Positions 44,537 to 55,690 of a DNA stretch of 64,000 nt are shown here, piece by piece. Every line of letters starts with the position of its first letter. Position 1 is the stretch's first letter. The stretch comes from Omphiscola glabra (taxonomy: Eukaryota; Mollusca; Gastropoda; Lymnaeidae). The stretch is taken from the NCBI GenBank assembly GCA_964017045.1, contig OZ024795.1, positions 26,527,366 through 26,591,365 of the forward strand, written 5' to 3'. The translations under genes were made by a program, and so were the position numbers. The notes below the pieces were generated by a model. That model did not search any database and was not told the origin of the DNA. It saw only the letters and a program-made list of their open reading frames with translations.

Positions 44537-46147
44537 TGTTGATCGTGCTACGCATACAAAAATGATCAATACCATATTCAGAGTTGAGAATGAAGGTGGT
44601 ATGCCAAGATGACTAAGACTATATTCAGCGTTGAATACGAAGGTGGCCTGCCAGTCCCATTTGTGCTTCCCCCCTGCCCTACCCCACATAGGACATAGTA
44701 GGATTTCAGTCAATTCTGGTTTTCTTTGCCGAGCGCTTTCTTTGGTGAGCGTATTCTCTGAGTTTTGTGCCCCAACAGTGAGTCTGCCACTCCAGCTTGT
44801 AGAGAGTTCACCGAGCATAAGTTGTTTGGGACGTCTGCTGTCTGGCATTCAGTCAACATGCCATGCCTATCTTTTTGTAGGAGCGCGAAGAAGCTGACAA
44901 AGCCAGCCCATTGTTGGACCTATGTAGCCGGAATTTTGTCATGCTGACTTATGCCAAGAGGTTTACGTAGACATCGTAGGTGGAGGAGATTGTTGAGCTA
45001 TCTAGCATGTCTGCTGTACACTGTTTAAGTATCGCTAGCATATAAGAGAGATGTTAATACGACTGCCTTAGATACTCTCAGCTTAGTAACAAGACTGAGA
45101 CCCTTTCGCTCCCAAACACTCTTTCGGAGGACTTCCAATTACAACATTTGCTTATCAAATTTCAATTTTTGATCTCATTATCTATTGTTACTGGCCTGGA
45201 GAGGGTGCTACCAAAATATATAAATTTTTCCACTGCTTGAAGCTTCGGTCCTTTCACTGATATTTAAGGTTTTTGTAGCTTTACTTGGAGCTGGGGGGTG
45301 CAAGACCTCTGGGAGAGGGGGCATAATTATTGTGAGGCGTGGTTGTCGCAGGTTTTAGCAAAGCAATCGTATTTTGCCGCATTTTTTAATACAAGCTTGC
45401 ATTTGGGGCACAGTCATCAGCGAACAAGTGGTCTCGAATAACGTTCCTAAGGGATTGCAATCTCTTAAGAGTAAATATCCCTCCGTCTGTCTTGAATCTC
45501 ATAGGAATGTAGTTATTATTTTCAATAAAAGCATCCGTTAGCATTGCTGAGATTACTTTGCTAAAGTTTGGTGGCTAGAACTCAGCCTTGTTTTACGCAA
45601 GTAGTTACAGGAAAAGCCACAAAAGCCAGAATCCATCACCCTCGCCATCATACCATCATGCAATGGACGTTCTATTGTAATAAATCTACTCGGGCAGCCC
45701 AATGTCTCCATTATCTTCCACGGGCTATCTGTACTGACTGAGTCAAATGTCTCCATTATCTTCCACGGACTAACTGTACTGACTGAGTCAAATGTCTTGG
45801 TCAGATCAATAAAGGCGATGAACAGGCCGCTGTGATGCTCTAGCGATTTTCCCGAAGCTGGCGTGCTGCAAATATCATGTCAGCTGTGCCCCTGATCTGA
45901 ACGGAATCCACAATAGCATTCAGGAAATAGCACTTGTTAAAAGTATATTTATAAATAATTAAGTAGGCCGAGATCTACCCAGCTATGCAAAGGAGATATA
46001 TGCCACGATAGTTGTCACAAATTTGATGACTGTCCTTTCGCTTGTTTACTTGCATCCTTGAATTGCTGAGGGACAGTACCATCTTTAAATATTGACTCAT
46101 AAGGCTCTGTCAGTCTTTTCATCAGAACGGGACACCTGCTTACCTCT
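44537..46147 (-). mobile_element. 3' half of a LINE: reverse transcriptase and C-terminus (dead)
   Basis: Minus strand, 5' to 3': I-F-K-D-G-T-V-P-Q-Q-F-K-D-A (about 46100-46060), C-D-N-Y-R-G-I, T-F-D-S-V-S-T-D-S-P-W-K-I-M and H-D-G-M-M-A-R-V (45553-45756, motif A region), L-F-A-D-D-C-A (about 45410-45430, motif C), then R-R-P-K-Q-L-M-L-G-E-L and a C-terminal G-L-A-G-H-L-R finger-like piece (44600-44850). Frameshifts and stops break it. A 47-base tandem duplication lies in it (45709-45800), and a 35-base one near its 3' end (44570-44650). It is the complement of the inverted 5' half at 46148-48599. Confidence 0.85.
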
Positions 46148-47465
46148 AGGTGTCTATGCTACCCTATTTGCGACCAACTTTGTTCAACTAAAGTGAAAAG
46201 GAAGATAGAAGAAGTGCTTCAAACACAGCAAAGTGTGTCCGGCAAAAACTCAATCGAAACGGTATCGGCCCTATATGATCATATCATAAACACTTAACGT
46301 TTGTGCCTGGAATATGTGAATTTTGATGGAAGACGCCAAAGCAAATTGACCAGAGAGTTGAACTGCACTTGTTGCCATAGAGCTCGTTAGATTCTTATTC
46401 GACATAACAGCGCTATCGGAAACCCGCCTTCCAGAGATAAAGTCAACTTACTGTACTTGCAGGCAGATACACTTTTTTTCTGGAATGGTCGCTGCTATAA
46501 CGAATGACGAGCTGGTGTTGGCTTTGCCATCAAAACACGCATCGCCCGCACAATCTCAAAACTACAAGAAGGTATCCGCAACCCATTGATTACACTTCGG
46601 CTCCCTCTAATCAAACATAAAGGAGCCACACTCATCAGTACTTATGCTCCAACGATGACAAAGTCCGAGGAAACCAAAAACAAATTATAATAAAGAATTA
46701 GACAATGTCATCTCAAAAGTTGGAAAATCACAGAAACTCATTTTTCTTGGGAGGACTGAAATGGTAAATTTAGAGCAGACCACCAGACATGGGAAAGGGA
46801 CTATTGGAAACCATGACCATTGAAGGTATAGTAGTAACAATGGGCTACTGCTCATAAACTTGTGCACAACAAATGATCTAGCTATCACCAATATGCTCTA
46901 CCACCGTCCCATCCGGAAAAAGAATAGCCTGGTTGCATCCGCGTTCAAAAAACTGGCACATGTTTGACTCTAACATCAACAGAAACCAGTGACATACAAA
47001 ATATGTTACAGTTAACCAGGCTTTTTATGGTGCTGAAGGCTGGAGTGACCATCGACTAATAAGGCACAAACTAAAGTTTCATGTCATACCCATGAGACGA
47101 CCTCAGGGCGATATTTAAAACAAAGCTTAATGTCGACAGGCTTAAGTGTACAAACATGGCTGATAATAATTTTTCCATTGAACTCGAACACAGACTAAGG
47201 GATAATCCCTCGGAGGAATATGAAAATATTGATTCCATATAACTTAAATTGGGAAATACGGTATCTCCCACTGCTCTAGAACACCTCGGACCAATAACCC
47301 GAAGATATAAAGATTGGATTCGGTGAAAATGATAATGAGATAAGTCAATACTAAATGATAAAAATCAAGTGCTTAGGTCTTATCAGAAAACACTCAAGCC
47401 ACAGGTAAATAAAGATGTCCTCAGAAAAATATCAATCAGAAAGTGCAGAAGGAACTTTGTGAAAT

Positions 47466-47725
47466 GCAGGACTGGTGGCTCAGTAGGAAGGTTGATGGAG
47501 AGCAGGACTGGTGGCTCAGTAGGAAGGTTGATGGAGAGCAGGACTGGTGGCTCAGTAGGAAGGTTGATGGAGAGCAGGACTCGTGGCTCAGTAGGAAGGT
47601 TGATGGAGAGCAGGACTCGTGGCTCAGTAGGAAGGTTGATGGTGAGCAGGACTCGTGGCTCAGTAAGAAGATTGATGGAGAGCAGGACTCGTGGCTCAGT
47701 AGGAAGGTTGATGGTGAGCAGGACT
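47466..47725 (+). repeat. 36-bp minisatellite inside the LINE linker, 7 copies
   Basis: Unit GCAGGACTGGTGGCTCAGTA then GGAAGGTTGATGGAGA. The single-copy LINE sequence would read E-M-Q-D-x-W-L-S-R-K-V-D-x-x-Q-D-Y-A. GCAGGACT starts the array (47466) and closes it (47718), exactly 252 bases (7 x 36) apart. Confidence 0.92.
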
Positions 47726-47927
47726 ATGCCAATTGACATGGTAAAGAAGTGTATGGACCACAGTCCTCAGGCCGCTTGCACCTCCTTCACAAAGATGAAA
47801 CTCAGATACTGAAACATAAGAGAAATATGGGCAGAAAATATTTTGTCAAGTCCTTAACTTTCCGGCTGCTAAAATAGATAATGTCATTGCTATTTTACCA
47901 TAGATGGAGATCAACCGAGAGCTAGAC

Positions 47928-48474
47928 CAGAGGTCCCCAAACTTTTTTGTCTCGTAGACCACTATCCATGTTTTTCGGTCTTTGTTAGACCTATTGCTTA
48001 CCTGATATTGATGTTTTTGCAAATGCATTAACTTCAAATGTATTTTTGACAGCCGGTACAGTGCTACTCACTTTGAAAGATTTATATTGATATTCATCTA
48101 TCAGAAAATATACCTAATAACTTAAATTTGGATTCTCCATCACATTTCTTGAACATTTAAGTTTTAAAAAAATATTTACTTCATAGGTACTTTTATACTT
48201 TATGTAGGAAGATATTTGTCCTTATATTATAAGGTAATATTATGTAAGTATATAAGTACTATCTGTATATGAGGATTATTCCACTCATGGAATGCCAAAA
48301 TAGAAGTCACGACCTGCTTACATGAGCTCCACTATCGTTGACACCCATTTTCATTTCATAAACCCCCCCCTTCCAACCCCAATTTTTTTTTTCTCTGAAA
48401 TGAACCCCTTGCAAGTTGTCGTCAACCCATTGGGGGGAAGGGAGGGGCGATATAGACCACATTGGGAATCCTTG
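47928..48474. mobile_element. hAT MITE, family 1, copy 3, reversed, nested in a LINE (547 bp)
   Basis: Starts CAGAGGTCCCCAAACTTTTT and ends CATTGGGAATCCTTG, the inverse of copies 1 and 2. Perfect 8-bp duplication AGCTAGAC (47920-47927 and 48475-48482). It is more diverged, with extra internal sequence (about 48080-48290). It interrupts the plus-strand part of the LINE relic 46148-48600. Confidence 0.93.
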
Positions 48475-48669
48475 AGCTAGACAATAGTCCCAATGAGGAT
48501 GAAATCGGGATGGCAATCCAGCAACTCTCCTCAATGAAAACCCCAGGACCTTTCAATCCATATTGAAACGTGCAATCACTTTTTTCAATGTTTCACGTCA
48601 ACAAATATTCACGTGTACAAATAAAAATATGTTAAATATGCATATATACAAATATATACATATATAAAC

Positions 48670-48807
48670 AGTTGCGTAGGAAGATACGCGGGGGCCTTGG
48701 TCTTTATTTTGAAGGGTCCATTTACTGTCCGCGATCCTCTCTTCGGGGAACAGGGCGGCAAAACGCTATGTCAGCTCTCGGTCGACATCAACCCAAGCTA
48801 CACCACT
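48670..48807. mobile_element. Possible degenerate hAT-type MITE
   Basis: CAGTTGCGTAGGAAG at the left and CCCAAGCTACACCACTG at the right are imperfect inverted ends of the CAGTGGCGTAGC type. Target duplication not seen. Confidence 0.35.
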
Positions 48808-49662
48808 GGGGGTGCAAATAAAACATTAGTTATATTTATGTTAAAGATGATTGTTTTATACCAAAGATATTGTTTTACATGATAAAGGGAGTTTTGTTCC
48901 TGGAAAGAAAGTCAAGCGTTGGGTACATTTAGAATGTATTCAAATGAGGCCCGGACAGAGACTTTAAAGATGTTCATGCGGCCCTAGGGTACGAAGAGTT
49001 GGCACATTCTCTTGGTAAAAGAATTTCTTTTAGAAATCTAAGTTGGTGATGCAAATAAATACATCTAGGTTTGTTATGTTTGTTGATAAATCATCAACAC
49101 ACAGGCTGCGTTCTGTTTACAAGTCTCTGGTTGAATGACGGAGAATAGGGTTAACAGGTTGTTTTTCTCTTCTTCCGGAGCGTCCTTTTCGAGCTCTAGC
49201 CATTGATTTCTTTGAGGAAAAGAGAGGGAGAGAGAGAGAAACTAAGAGTGTGTGAGAGAGAAAGAGGGAGAGAGAGGAAATAAGAGAGAGAGAGAGTGAG
49301 AGATAGAGAGAAAATAATAGGTTGAGAGAGAGAGGGAGAGAGAGAAAATAAGAGTGTGAGAGAGAGGGGGAGAGTGAAAAATAAGAGAGAGGGAGCGAGA
49401 GAACGTATGTTTGGAGCTGTTTACTTTATCGGATTAGTTAGTAAATTATCATTTCGATAAAGTTATTTTTTTTTAAATTGTTGAAATTGTTGAAACACGT
49501 TTTAAAGGTCATGTTGGGAAATCATTCAAAGAATGGTTGGCGAATTATGCTAAGGAAGTAAAACACGTTTTATTACCTAATAAACTGTTCAAAAGTTGAT
49601 GAAGGTATTGCAAACTTCAACATTGCAAACTACACATTGCTGCATCCATTGAGTGGCTTTGA
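48808..49662. other. Unassigned sequence with a purine-rich tract
   Basis: 49216-49405 is an irregular GAGAGA/GGGAGA tract of about 190 bases. The remainder shows no gene. Confidence 0.5.
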
Positions 49663-49975
49663 TGGTCGAGACTTTGACAGATGGTTTTTGATGGTAAAGA
49701 CTTTGACAGATGGTTTTTGATGGTCAAGACTTTGACAGATGGTTTTTGATGGTCAAGACTTTGACAGATGGTTTTTGATGGTCAAGACTTTGACAGATGG
49801 TTTTTGATGGTCGAGACTTTGACAGATGGTTTTTGATGGTCGAGACTTTGACAGATGGTTTTTGATGGTCAAGACTTTGACAGATGGTTTTTGATGGTAA
49901 AGACTTTGACAGATGGTTTTTGATGGTCAAGACTTTGACAGATGGTTTTTGATGGCAAGACTTTGACAGATGCCT
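49663..49975. repeat. 29-bp minisatellite, about 11 copies
   Basis: Unit TTTGATGGTCAAGACTTTGA then CAGATGGTT. TCAAG, TCGAG and TAAAG variants are interspersed. Confidence 0.95.
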
Positions 49976-50858
49976 TTGAACATGTCAGCATCAAAAACAT
50001 AATTAAGCAAAAATCTACATCAAAGATCTCTTAAAATAATCTGTGAAGAAATCTTTTCTGTTATTAGTCAAAATGGACCCAGACACGCAGCGCCGCCATT
50101 CGCACCCAGGTACCATTAAGCTCAATCCTATTCGGATGTCATTTGTGGTAGTTTATCTTAGATAAAATGAAGAATTAACATTTCAAACGTATAGTCCATT
50201 CAATTATCTTTCATTTGATACCTCATACGGTCTTACAAACCCAACAAAAATATTTTAAATCGTTTTTTAATCCCAACCTCTCAATTCTGGCACCCGGGTA
50301 CCAATAGGTGCAGCCTTTTGAAAATGTATTCCGTTCTAATTAAATTATTTTATTATTGTTAAATAGTTTGTTTTTTTTCTTTTTAAAATATAAATAACAA
50401 ATTTCTAATAAATTTTAGTCGATATTGTTGCATAAAAAGACGTCGGGTGCATCCTGCGCCTTCATTACAAGTTTTTCGATTACCCCTGAGAGAAAGAGGT
50501 CGGACAAGATAAGTGAATGAGAGGCGAGGGTGACGGGAGAATTGGTCGGAGAAAAGACTGAGAGAAGGAAAGGAATCTAGCCGAGAGAAAGGAGGGATTT
50601 ATTTAAGGTTTGGGGGAAGCAGGCCGATGAGATAGTAGGTGAGGAGGGAAGAAATAACGAGACTTGGATATTGGGACGGAAAGGAGAGGCGAGGGAACTG
50701 ACCTTTGACCTCAAGGGTTTAAGGGAATGGGACGGGGTTTTAAGTGCCGGTCAGATCGTAAGGGGCGGTGTTAGAAAGGTCAGTGAACGATAGAGTAGGA
50801 CCTAGACAAAATTTCTTCTGCGTTGGTTCTAATATAAACTCGGGAAAAATGTTTAACA
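49976..50858. other. Unassigned sequence
   Basis: Purine-rich at 50480-50720 (GAGAGAAAGAGG-type). No coding evidence. Confidence 0.4.
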
Positions 50859-51055
50859 CATTAGCCGACGTGTCACTAAATGTCCACGTTAAAACGACCA
50901 TTAGCCGACGTGTCACTAAATGTCCACGTTAAAACGACCATTAGCCGACGTGTCACTAAATGTCCACGTTAAAACGACCATTATCCAACGTGTCACTAAA
51001 TGTCCACGTTAAAATGACCATTATCCAACGTGTCACTAAATGTCCACGTTAACAC
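50859..51055. repeat. 40-bp minisatellite, 5 copies
   Basis: Unit CATTAGCCGACGTGTCACTA then AATGTCCACGTTAAAACGAC; ACGTG-type motifs recur every 40 bases. The last two copies read TATCCAACG. Confidence 0.93.
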
Positions 51056-52495
51056 GTTCATATCTGCGAGCTCTCATACTCACATTGTTGATTGCAGGCC
51101 CTGCTGAGTTAGCATTTTTTTTAAAATTTGTGCTTGCAACAGAAATATTTTTGGTGCGGCGTGTAACTAGAGCCGACAGAATGCTAAAACTAGAGCCGAC
51201 AGAATGCTACATTTGAATTCAACTAATGTAGTAGGAGCACAGCTCCAAATGCCCAGTTGGAAGCCATATCAGTGGCGTGGGAAGTGGGGGGGGGTTTGGG
51301 GATACTGCCCCCTCCCTTGGGTTAGAATTTTGTTTTTCTTATGGAGAAGAGGCCAACTACAGATGTTTTTTTTTCGCTGAAGCGTGTGGGAAATCTCTTG
51401 GTCCATTCTGTCGGGCACTAACTCTAGGTGGCCCCTGCGTCACAGTAACCAGTATACTGACAGGTTCTGCCAAGAGGAAACATGTGTATACATAAAGCAT
51501 ACCACTAAATTCGAGTAACGATCCTTTTCAGTTGGAATTTCTCCACTTTCCTGTCAATCCGTGATGACGATGACCAGCAATAAATCACAAGGGCAGTAAT
51601 AATAGGGTTTATCGACTAGCTGGAGTCATGGTTCTTTCCTTGTCAGCTCTGCGCAGCCCCTGTTTAAGAGTTAGTTGTGCATCCCCTGTGTAAGAGTTAT
51701 TTGCAGCCCCTGTTTAAGAGTTAGTAAAATACCAACCTCTGCTCTTTGTCTTACAAGAAAGGCTCGAAACATTTTTTTTCCTGCACAAAATAAAAATATT
51801 ATTATTATTTCAATGTTTTATCAACAGTAGTTTGTTCATTTCTCCCCTGACATGTATATATTCACTTAATGATACGTTCTACATCATAGTACTAGGATGA
51901 TATGAAAAACTACAAAGATATAGTCTAGTTGAAAAATTCAATATTCGGAGATACATTTAAAAAAAAAAAAAAATTCCAATTATTTCAACAAATAAGATCT
52001 ACATATTTTGTTTTCCTTTTCTATAGTAAATGGTTCAAAGATCCGAGAATAATAATTTGTTATTCTTTATTTTAAGATAATAATTTTGAGGCTGTATAAA
52101 AATCTCGTGGAAAAGCTGGTTTCATTTGCTAGTATGAAAAATAAAACGTGAGACATTGATAAAAAAAACGTGTGTTTTTACTTTATTGTTGACTATGTGA
52201 AGTTTAAATGACGCATTGGCGTTTTAGTAAAACAAATCGAGCCCTAACTTTCATAATAAAGTACGGTCACAGTTTAAGCTGTACCCCCCCCCCCCCCTTT
52301 TCCCCCCCATTTTTATGTACATTGTGGTAGTTAATAATACACATAAAATTAATAATAATTACAAATATAAAGCATATACATATATTAAATTTGTCAACAT
52401 GTTACTTGATGAAACCACATTTTTCGCTAGACATCTTATTGTTTTAGTTTTTATTTTGGATTCACAAACTGCTGTCTTTAAAATATTGCACTAGA
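51056..52495. other. Unassigned sequence, small repeats, one possible MITE end
   Basis: GAGCCGACAGAATGCTA is duplicated at 51171-51209. A CAGTGGCGTGGGAAG end is seen at 51271. Three CAGCCCCTGTTTAAGAGTTA units lie at 51653-51722, and C-tracts at 52286-52310. Confidence 0.4.
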
Positions 52496-52752
52496 CCAGG
52501 TGTTCCCACGATCAAATGACGCACTTGACGAGGTTTTCCCACGATCAAATAACGCACTTGACAAGGTGTTCCCAAGATCAAATATCGCACTGGAGGTATT
52601 TTAAGATCAAATATCGCAATAGAGTTATTACAAGATCAAATATTGCACTGGACAAGGTGTTATCATGATCAAATATCGCACTAGACCAGATGTTCCCAAG
52701 ATCAAATATTGCAATAGAGGTGTTATAAGATCAAATATTCCAGTAGACTAGG
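52496..52752. repeat. Irregular about 37-bp minisatellite
   Basis: CTAGACCAGGTGTTCCCACG then ATCAAATATCGCA, with units shortened to GGTATTTTAAGATC. The motif resumes at 53467-53490 on the far side of the GC-rich modules. Confidence 0.8.
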
Positions 52753-53085
52753 CGTCCCGCCACTACCAACGTCCCGACCGAAAGACTCCCTGGGCGGTGG
52801 GGGTTGGTAACGCAACACCAAACCACCGGAGTGGAAGCAAAGCCGTCCTGACCCACAGAGAGTTAACTGCGGACGCTTTAAACGCAGCGTCCTCGGTCGA
52901 CCGGGCCTCCTCTAGGTCAAGGGGGAGGTTCCCGGCGCCCTCCCGCACGGGCTGAAGTCGGGTTAAGTCCTTCAGTGCTCTGGTTTCTTTGGGGGAGCGC
53001 CGGGGGGGGGGGGGGGGCATTAAGAGCTCACGCTCGACGGCCCACCGATTCCATCTCTTATGCGACATTTGGAGTAGACTAGGCT
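52753..53085. repeat. GC-rich module, copy 1
   Basis: Contains CACTACCAACGTCCCGACCG, GGAAGCAAAGCCGTCCTGAC, CGTCCTCGGTCGACCGGGCC, a G-tract and CACCGATTCCATCTCTTATG. The G/C content is far above neighbours. The minus frame M-S-H-K-R-W-N-R-W-A-V-E-R-E-L is open for 101 codons. Flanked by AGTAGACTAGGC on both sides. Class unknown. Confidence 0.85.
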
Positions 53086-53150
53086 ACTGTAAAACCCATG
53101 CCGATGATTTTAGCTACGCGGCCGTGAGAAAGAGGCTCCTAGGCAACCGT

Positions 53151-53478
53151 TTCGTCCTGCCACTACCAACGTCCAACCCGAAAGACTCCCTGGGTGGTGG
53201 GGAGTGGTAACGCAACACCAACCCCCCGGAGTGGAAGCAAAGCCGTCCTGACCCACAGAGAGTGGACTGCGGGCGCGTTAAACGCAGCGTCCTCGGTCGA
53301 CCGGGCCTCCCCTAGGTCAAGGGGGAAGTTCCCGGCGCCCTTCCGCACGGGCTGGCGTCGGGTTAAGTCCTTCAGTGCGCTGGATTGTGGGGGGGGGGGC
53401 GCCGGGGGGGCATTAAGAGCTCGCGCTCGACGGCCCACCGACTCCATCTCTTATGCGACATTTTCAGTAGACTAGGCG
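53151..53478. repeat. GC-rich module, copy 2
   Basis: About 90% alike copy 1 in the same orientation, beginning CACTACCAACGTCC and ending CTCTTATGCGACATT then AGTAGACTAGGC. Its minus frame is broken at the G-tract, but the downstream segment (V-R-K-G-A-G-N-F-P-L-D-L) is conserved. The 65-base spacer (53086-53150) is unique. Confidence 0.85.
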
Positions 53479-53911
53479 TTATCACGATAACAATGGAGGC
53501 TAACATAGCCCATAAATTCAACAATCTCAAATGGACCGCATCAACGTGTGTGAGATTTATTCCATTTGCAATAATGTAACACTGCAAGCTCTGCCTGAGT
53601 AAAGTAATCATGTAACACTGCAAGTTCTGCCTGGGTAAAGTCACAACGTGAGCTTCACGCTCTCCAACGTCAGCCGGGTCACGTACACGGACGTGCCTGG
53701 TCATGGCGGAAAATAATCAGAGATCATGTTTTATTGTGATTGCACCAATAAATAGGGCCAGCAGTTGAAATGAAATTTTTATCGCTTCGCAGAACTTCCG
53801 GAATGCGCACTTAGAAACAGTTTCTCAATTTTTAAATTGTTTTGTTTGATTTTTTTTGGGTATTTTTGTGTGTCCAACAGTATCATTTAGGTTACATTTT
53901 CTTATAAACTA

Positions 53912-54037
53912 ATGCTCGGTTCAGGCGAGTAAATTGTCGTCAAATCCTTGTCAATTTTTTTAACGCACTATTTTGTGTTACAACATAGTGTGTTCAAAAA
54001 GAAATTTGACGAAAATTTGATCGCGTGAACCGAGCAT
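53912..54037. mobile_element. Palindromic MITE (126 bp)
   Basis: ATGCTCGGTTCAGGCGA and TCGCGTGAACCGAGCAT are terminal inverted repeats whose similarity continues inward (CGTCAAAT / ATTTGACG) for about 33 bases. The centre is ACGCACTATTTTGTGTTACA. Superfamily uncertain; flanking TA/TAA could be the target duplication. Confidence 0.7.
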
Positions 54038-55538
54038 AAGCCTAGCTTTGTCTCAACAATATTTACAGATTAGCAAAGCAAAATATTTCAACAAAAGTTT
54101 GACCAGCAAAGATATTTCGTACTCAAACAAAAAATGGGATGAAAATAACTTTATATGACTTCTTGTCACTTCGCGAACGCTAACAAAGTCAAACCGGGTT
54201 ATTATTATCATTTCCTATCAAATGTTTTTACCTACATACTTTAATATATCACATATCTAAAAAGATATAAAATAAGATTATTTTATTGATCAATGTAAAT
54301 GGAATTTTCATATTACATTGTGCATATTCATTTTAAGAACACCCACAAAATACATAGTTACACCTAGACAACATTTTACAATTATAAATATTGAAGCACA
54401 GGACGAGTAAAATACCACCTAAATATAAAAAAAATCAGTTTCATATTTTAAACCATTACCATACCTTAATTTACAGAAATAATAATTGTAAATAGCTTTT
54501 TTTTTCTCTCTTTCTTTCCATTTTTTATTTTGTACAAATGGAAAGAGTCTGCGAGAGAACGACCAGCAGTGGCAATGGGTTAATGTCTGATTTCCTATGT
54601 AGAATAAACACCGCGCGCAGGGCCAGAAATCAATAACTCTGATCGGATGTGCTTTAAAACCTATTTAGCATCCCTGAATTGCCTTCCTTTTCCCGACTTG
54701 TTTCTTATTATCTGCTAAGCCGCTAGGACAAATTTCCATCTATGCTGGCTGCTTTGACAAGTGTGGGGAGGACCTGTTAGTCCTCTCTTGTCTCTGTACA
54801 TGTTATGGCTGCTTTTACAAGTGTTGCGAGGACCCGATGGTTCTCTCTTGTCTCAGTCTATGATATTGACTCGTTGTAAGACCATCCGGCAACACCAACC
54901 CGTATGGGAGGGATACGATCATGAAGCAATTATATATATAAACAATTTTGTTCATTTTTAGTACATAACTGGCAATGTTATGCTATAAAAAGTTATTTTA
55001 ATAGCAAGCCAAATTATTGGTTTATTTCATAATAAACGTTTATATCTTAAAGTCTTTTTTTTTTTTAATCCCGCATCCGAAAAGAAAATGTCCTGCTTTT
55101 CAGTCCTTTTCAAAAGATAATGTCCTCTTTTTTCATTGTCTGGCAACCCTACATATTAGCATAATCATAAACATGTCCCATTAAATAAACACACATGACA
55201 TATTAAGGATCAGCGGACACGGATCTGTTGCTGGCGTGAATGAAGACGAAGGTCGAGGAGGGTGGAAAATGAGTCATGCATCCAGACTCGTTGGAAGCCT
55301 GGAGTTGACAATAATTGTGTTCATTGGCGGGGGGGGGGGGGAGGGGGGAGAGATCGCTATTTCCATGGTTAGAGGGTATTCGATGGACTCAAATCGTAAG
55401 TTAAAGTGGGTCAATTTGGCTTCTACTTTCAAACGTTGACAGGGCATTATTTTACTGTTACTGTTTATAATTGTCCATAAAGCCTACAGATTGCAAAACC
55501 ATTAATTTGAACACAAGCGTAGGTAAGGCGCGAGCTCT
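54038..55538. other. Unassigned sequence
   Basis: AT-rich to 54540. A two-fold GGCTGCTTTGACAAGTGT / GGCTGCTTTTACAAGTGT duplication lies at 54744-54850 and a G-tract at 55330-55345. No gene supported. A similar pair of AACACTGCAAG repeats lies just before this stretch at 53577-53640. Confidence 0.4.
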
Positions 55539-55690
55539 AACAGGCTGTAAATGGTCCTTTAACACAGGTTAAAAGCCAGTGCTGCAAATGGTCCTTTAAC
55601 ACAGGTTAAAAGCCAGTGCTGCAAATGGTCCTTTAACACAGGTTAAAAGTCAGTGCTGTAATTGGTCTTTTAAAACATGTCGTAAGCCAG
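55539..55690. repeat. 37-bp minisatellite, 4 copies
   Basis: Unit GCTGCAAATGGTCCTTTAAC then ACAGGTTAAAAGCCAGT, decaying in the last copy. Confidence 0.9.

Larger units (their letters stand above)
46148..48599 (+). mobile_element. 5' half of the same LINE, inverted: AP-type endonuclease and linker (dead)
   Basis: Plus strand: start about 46297 with N-V-C-A-W-N-M, then A-L-S-E-T-R-L-P (about 46405-46430), F-F-W-N-G-R, A-G-V-G-F-A-I-K-T-R-I-A, S-T-Y-A-P-T-M-T-K, F-L-G-G (D-F-N decayed), then W-S-D-H-R-L-I (47040-47060). These are the endonuclease/exonuclease/phosphatase fold motifs. The linker follows with A-L-E-H-L-G-P-I-T-R-R, the 36-bp repeat array, and after the nested hAT MITE N-E-D-E-I-G-M-A-I-Q-Q-L-S-S (48490-48550). 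Frameshifts throughout. Confidence 0.83.

Noticed and set aside
47443..47736. W-L-S-R-K-V-D-G-E-Q repeat protein as a host gene
   Set aside because: It lies inside the linker region of a decayed LINE.
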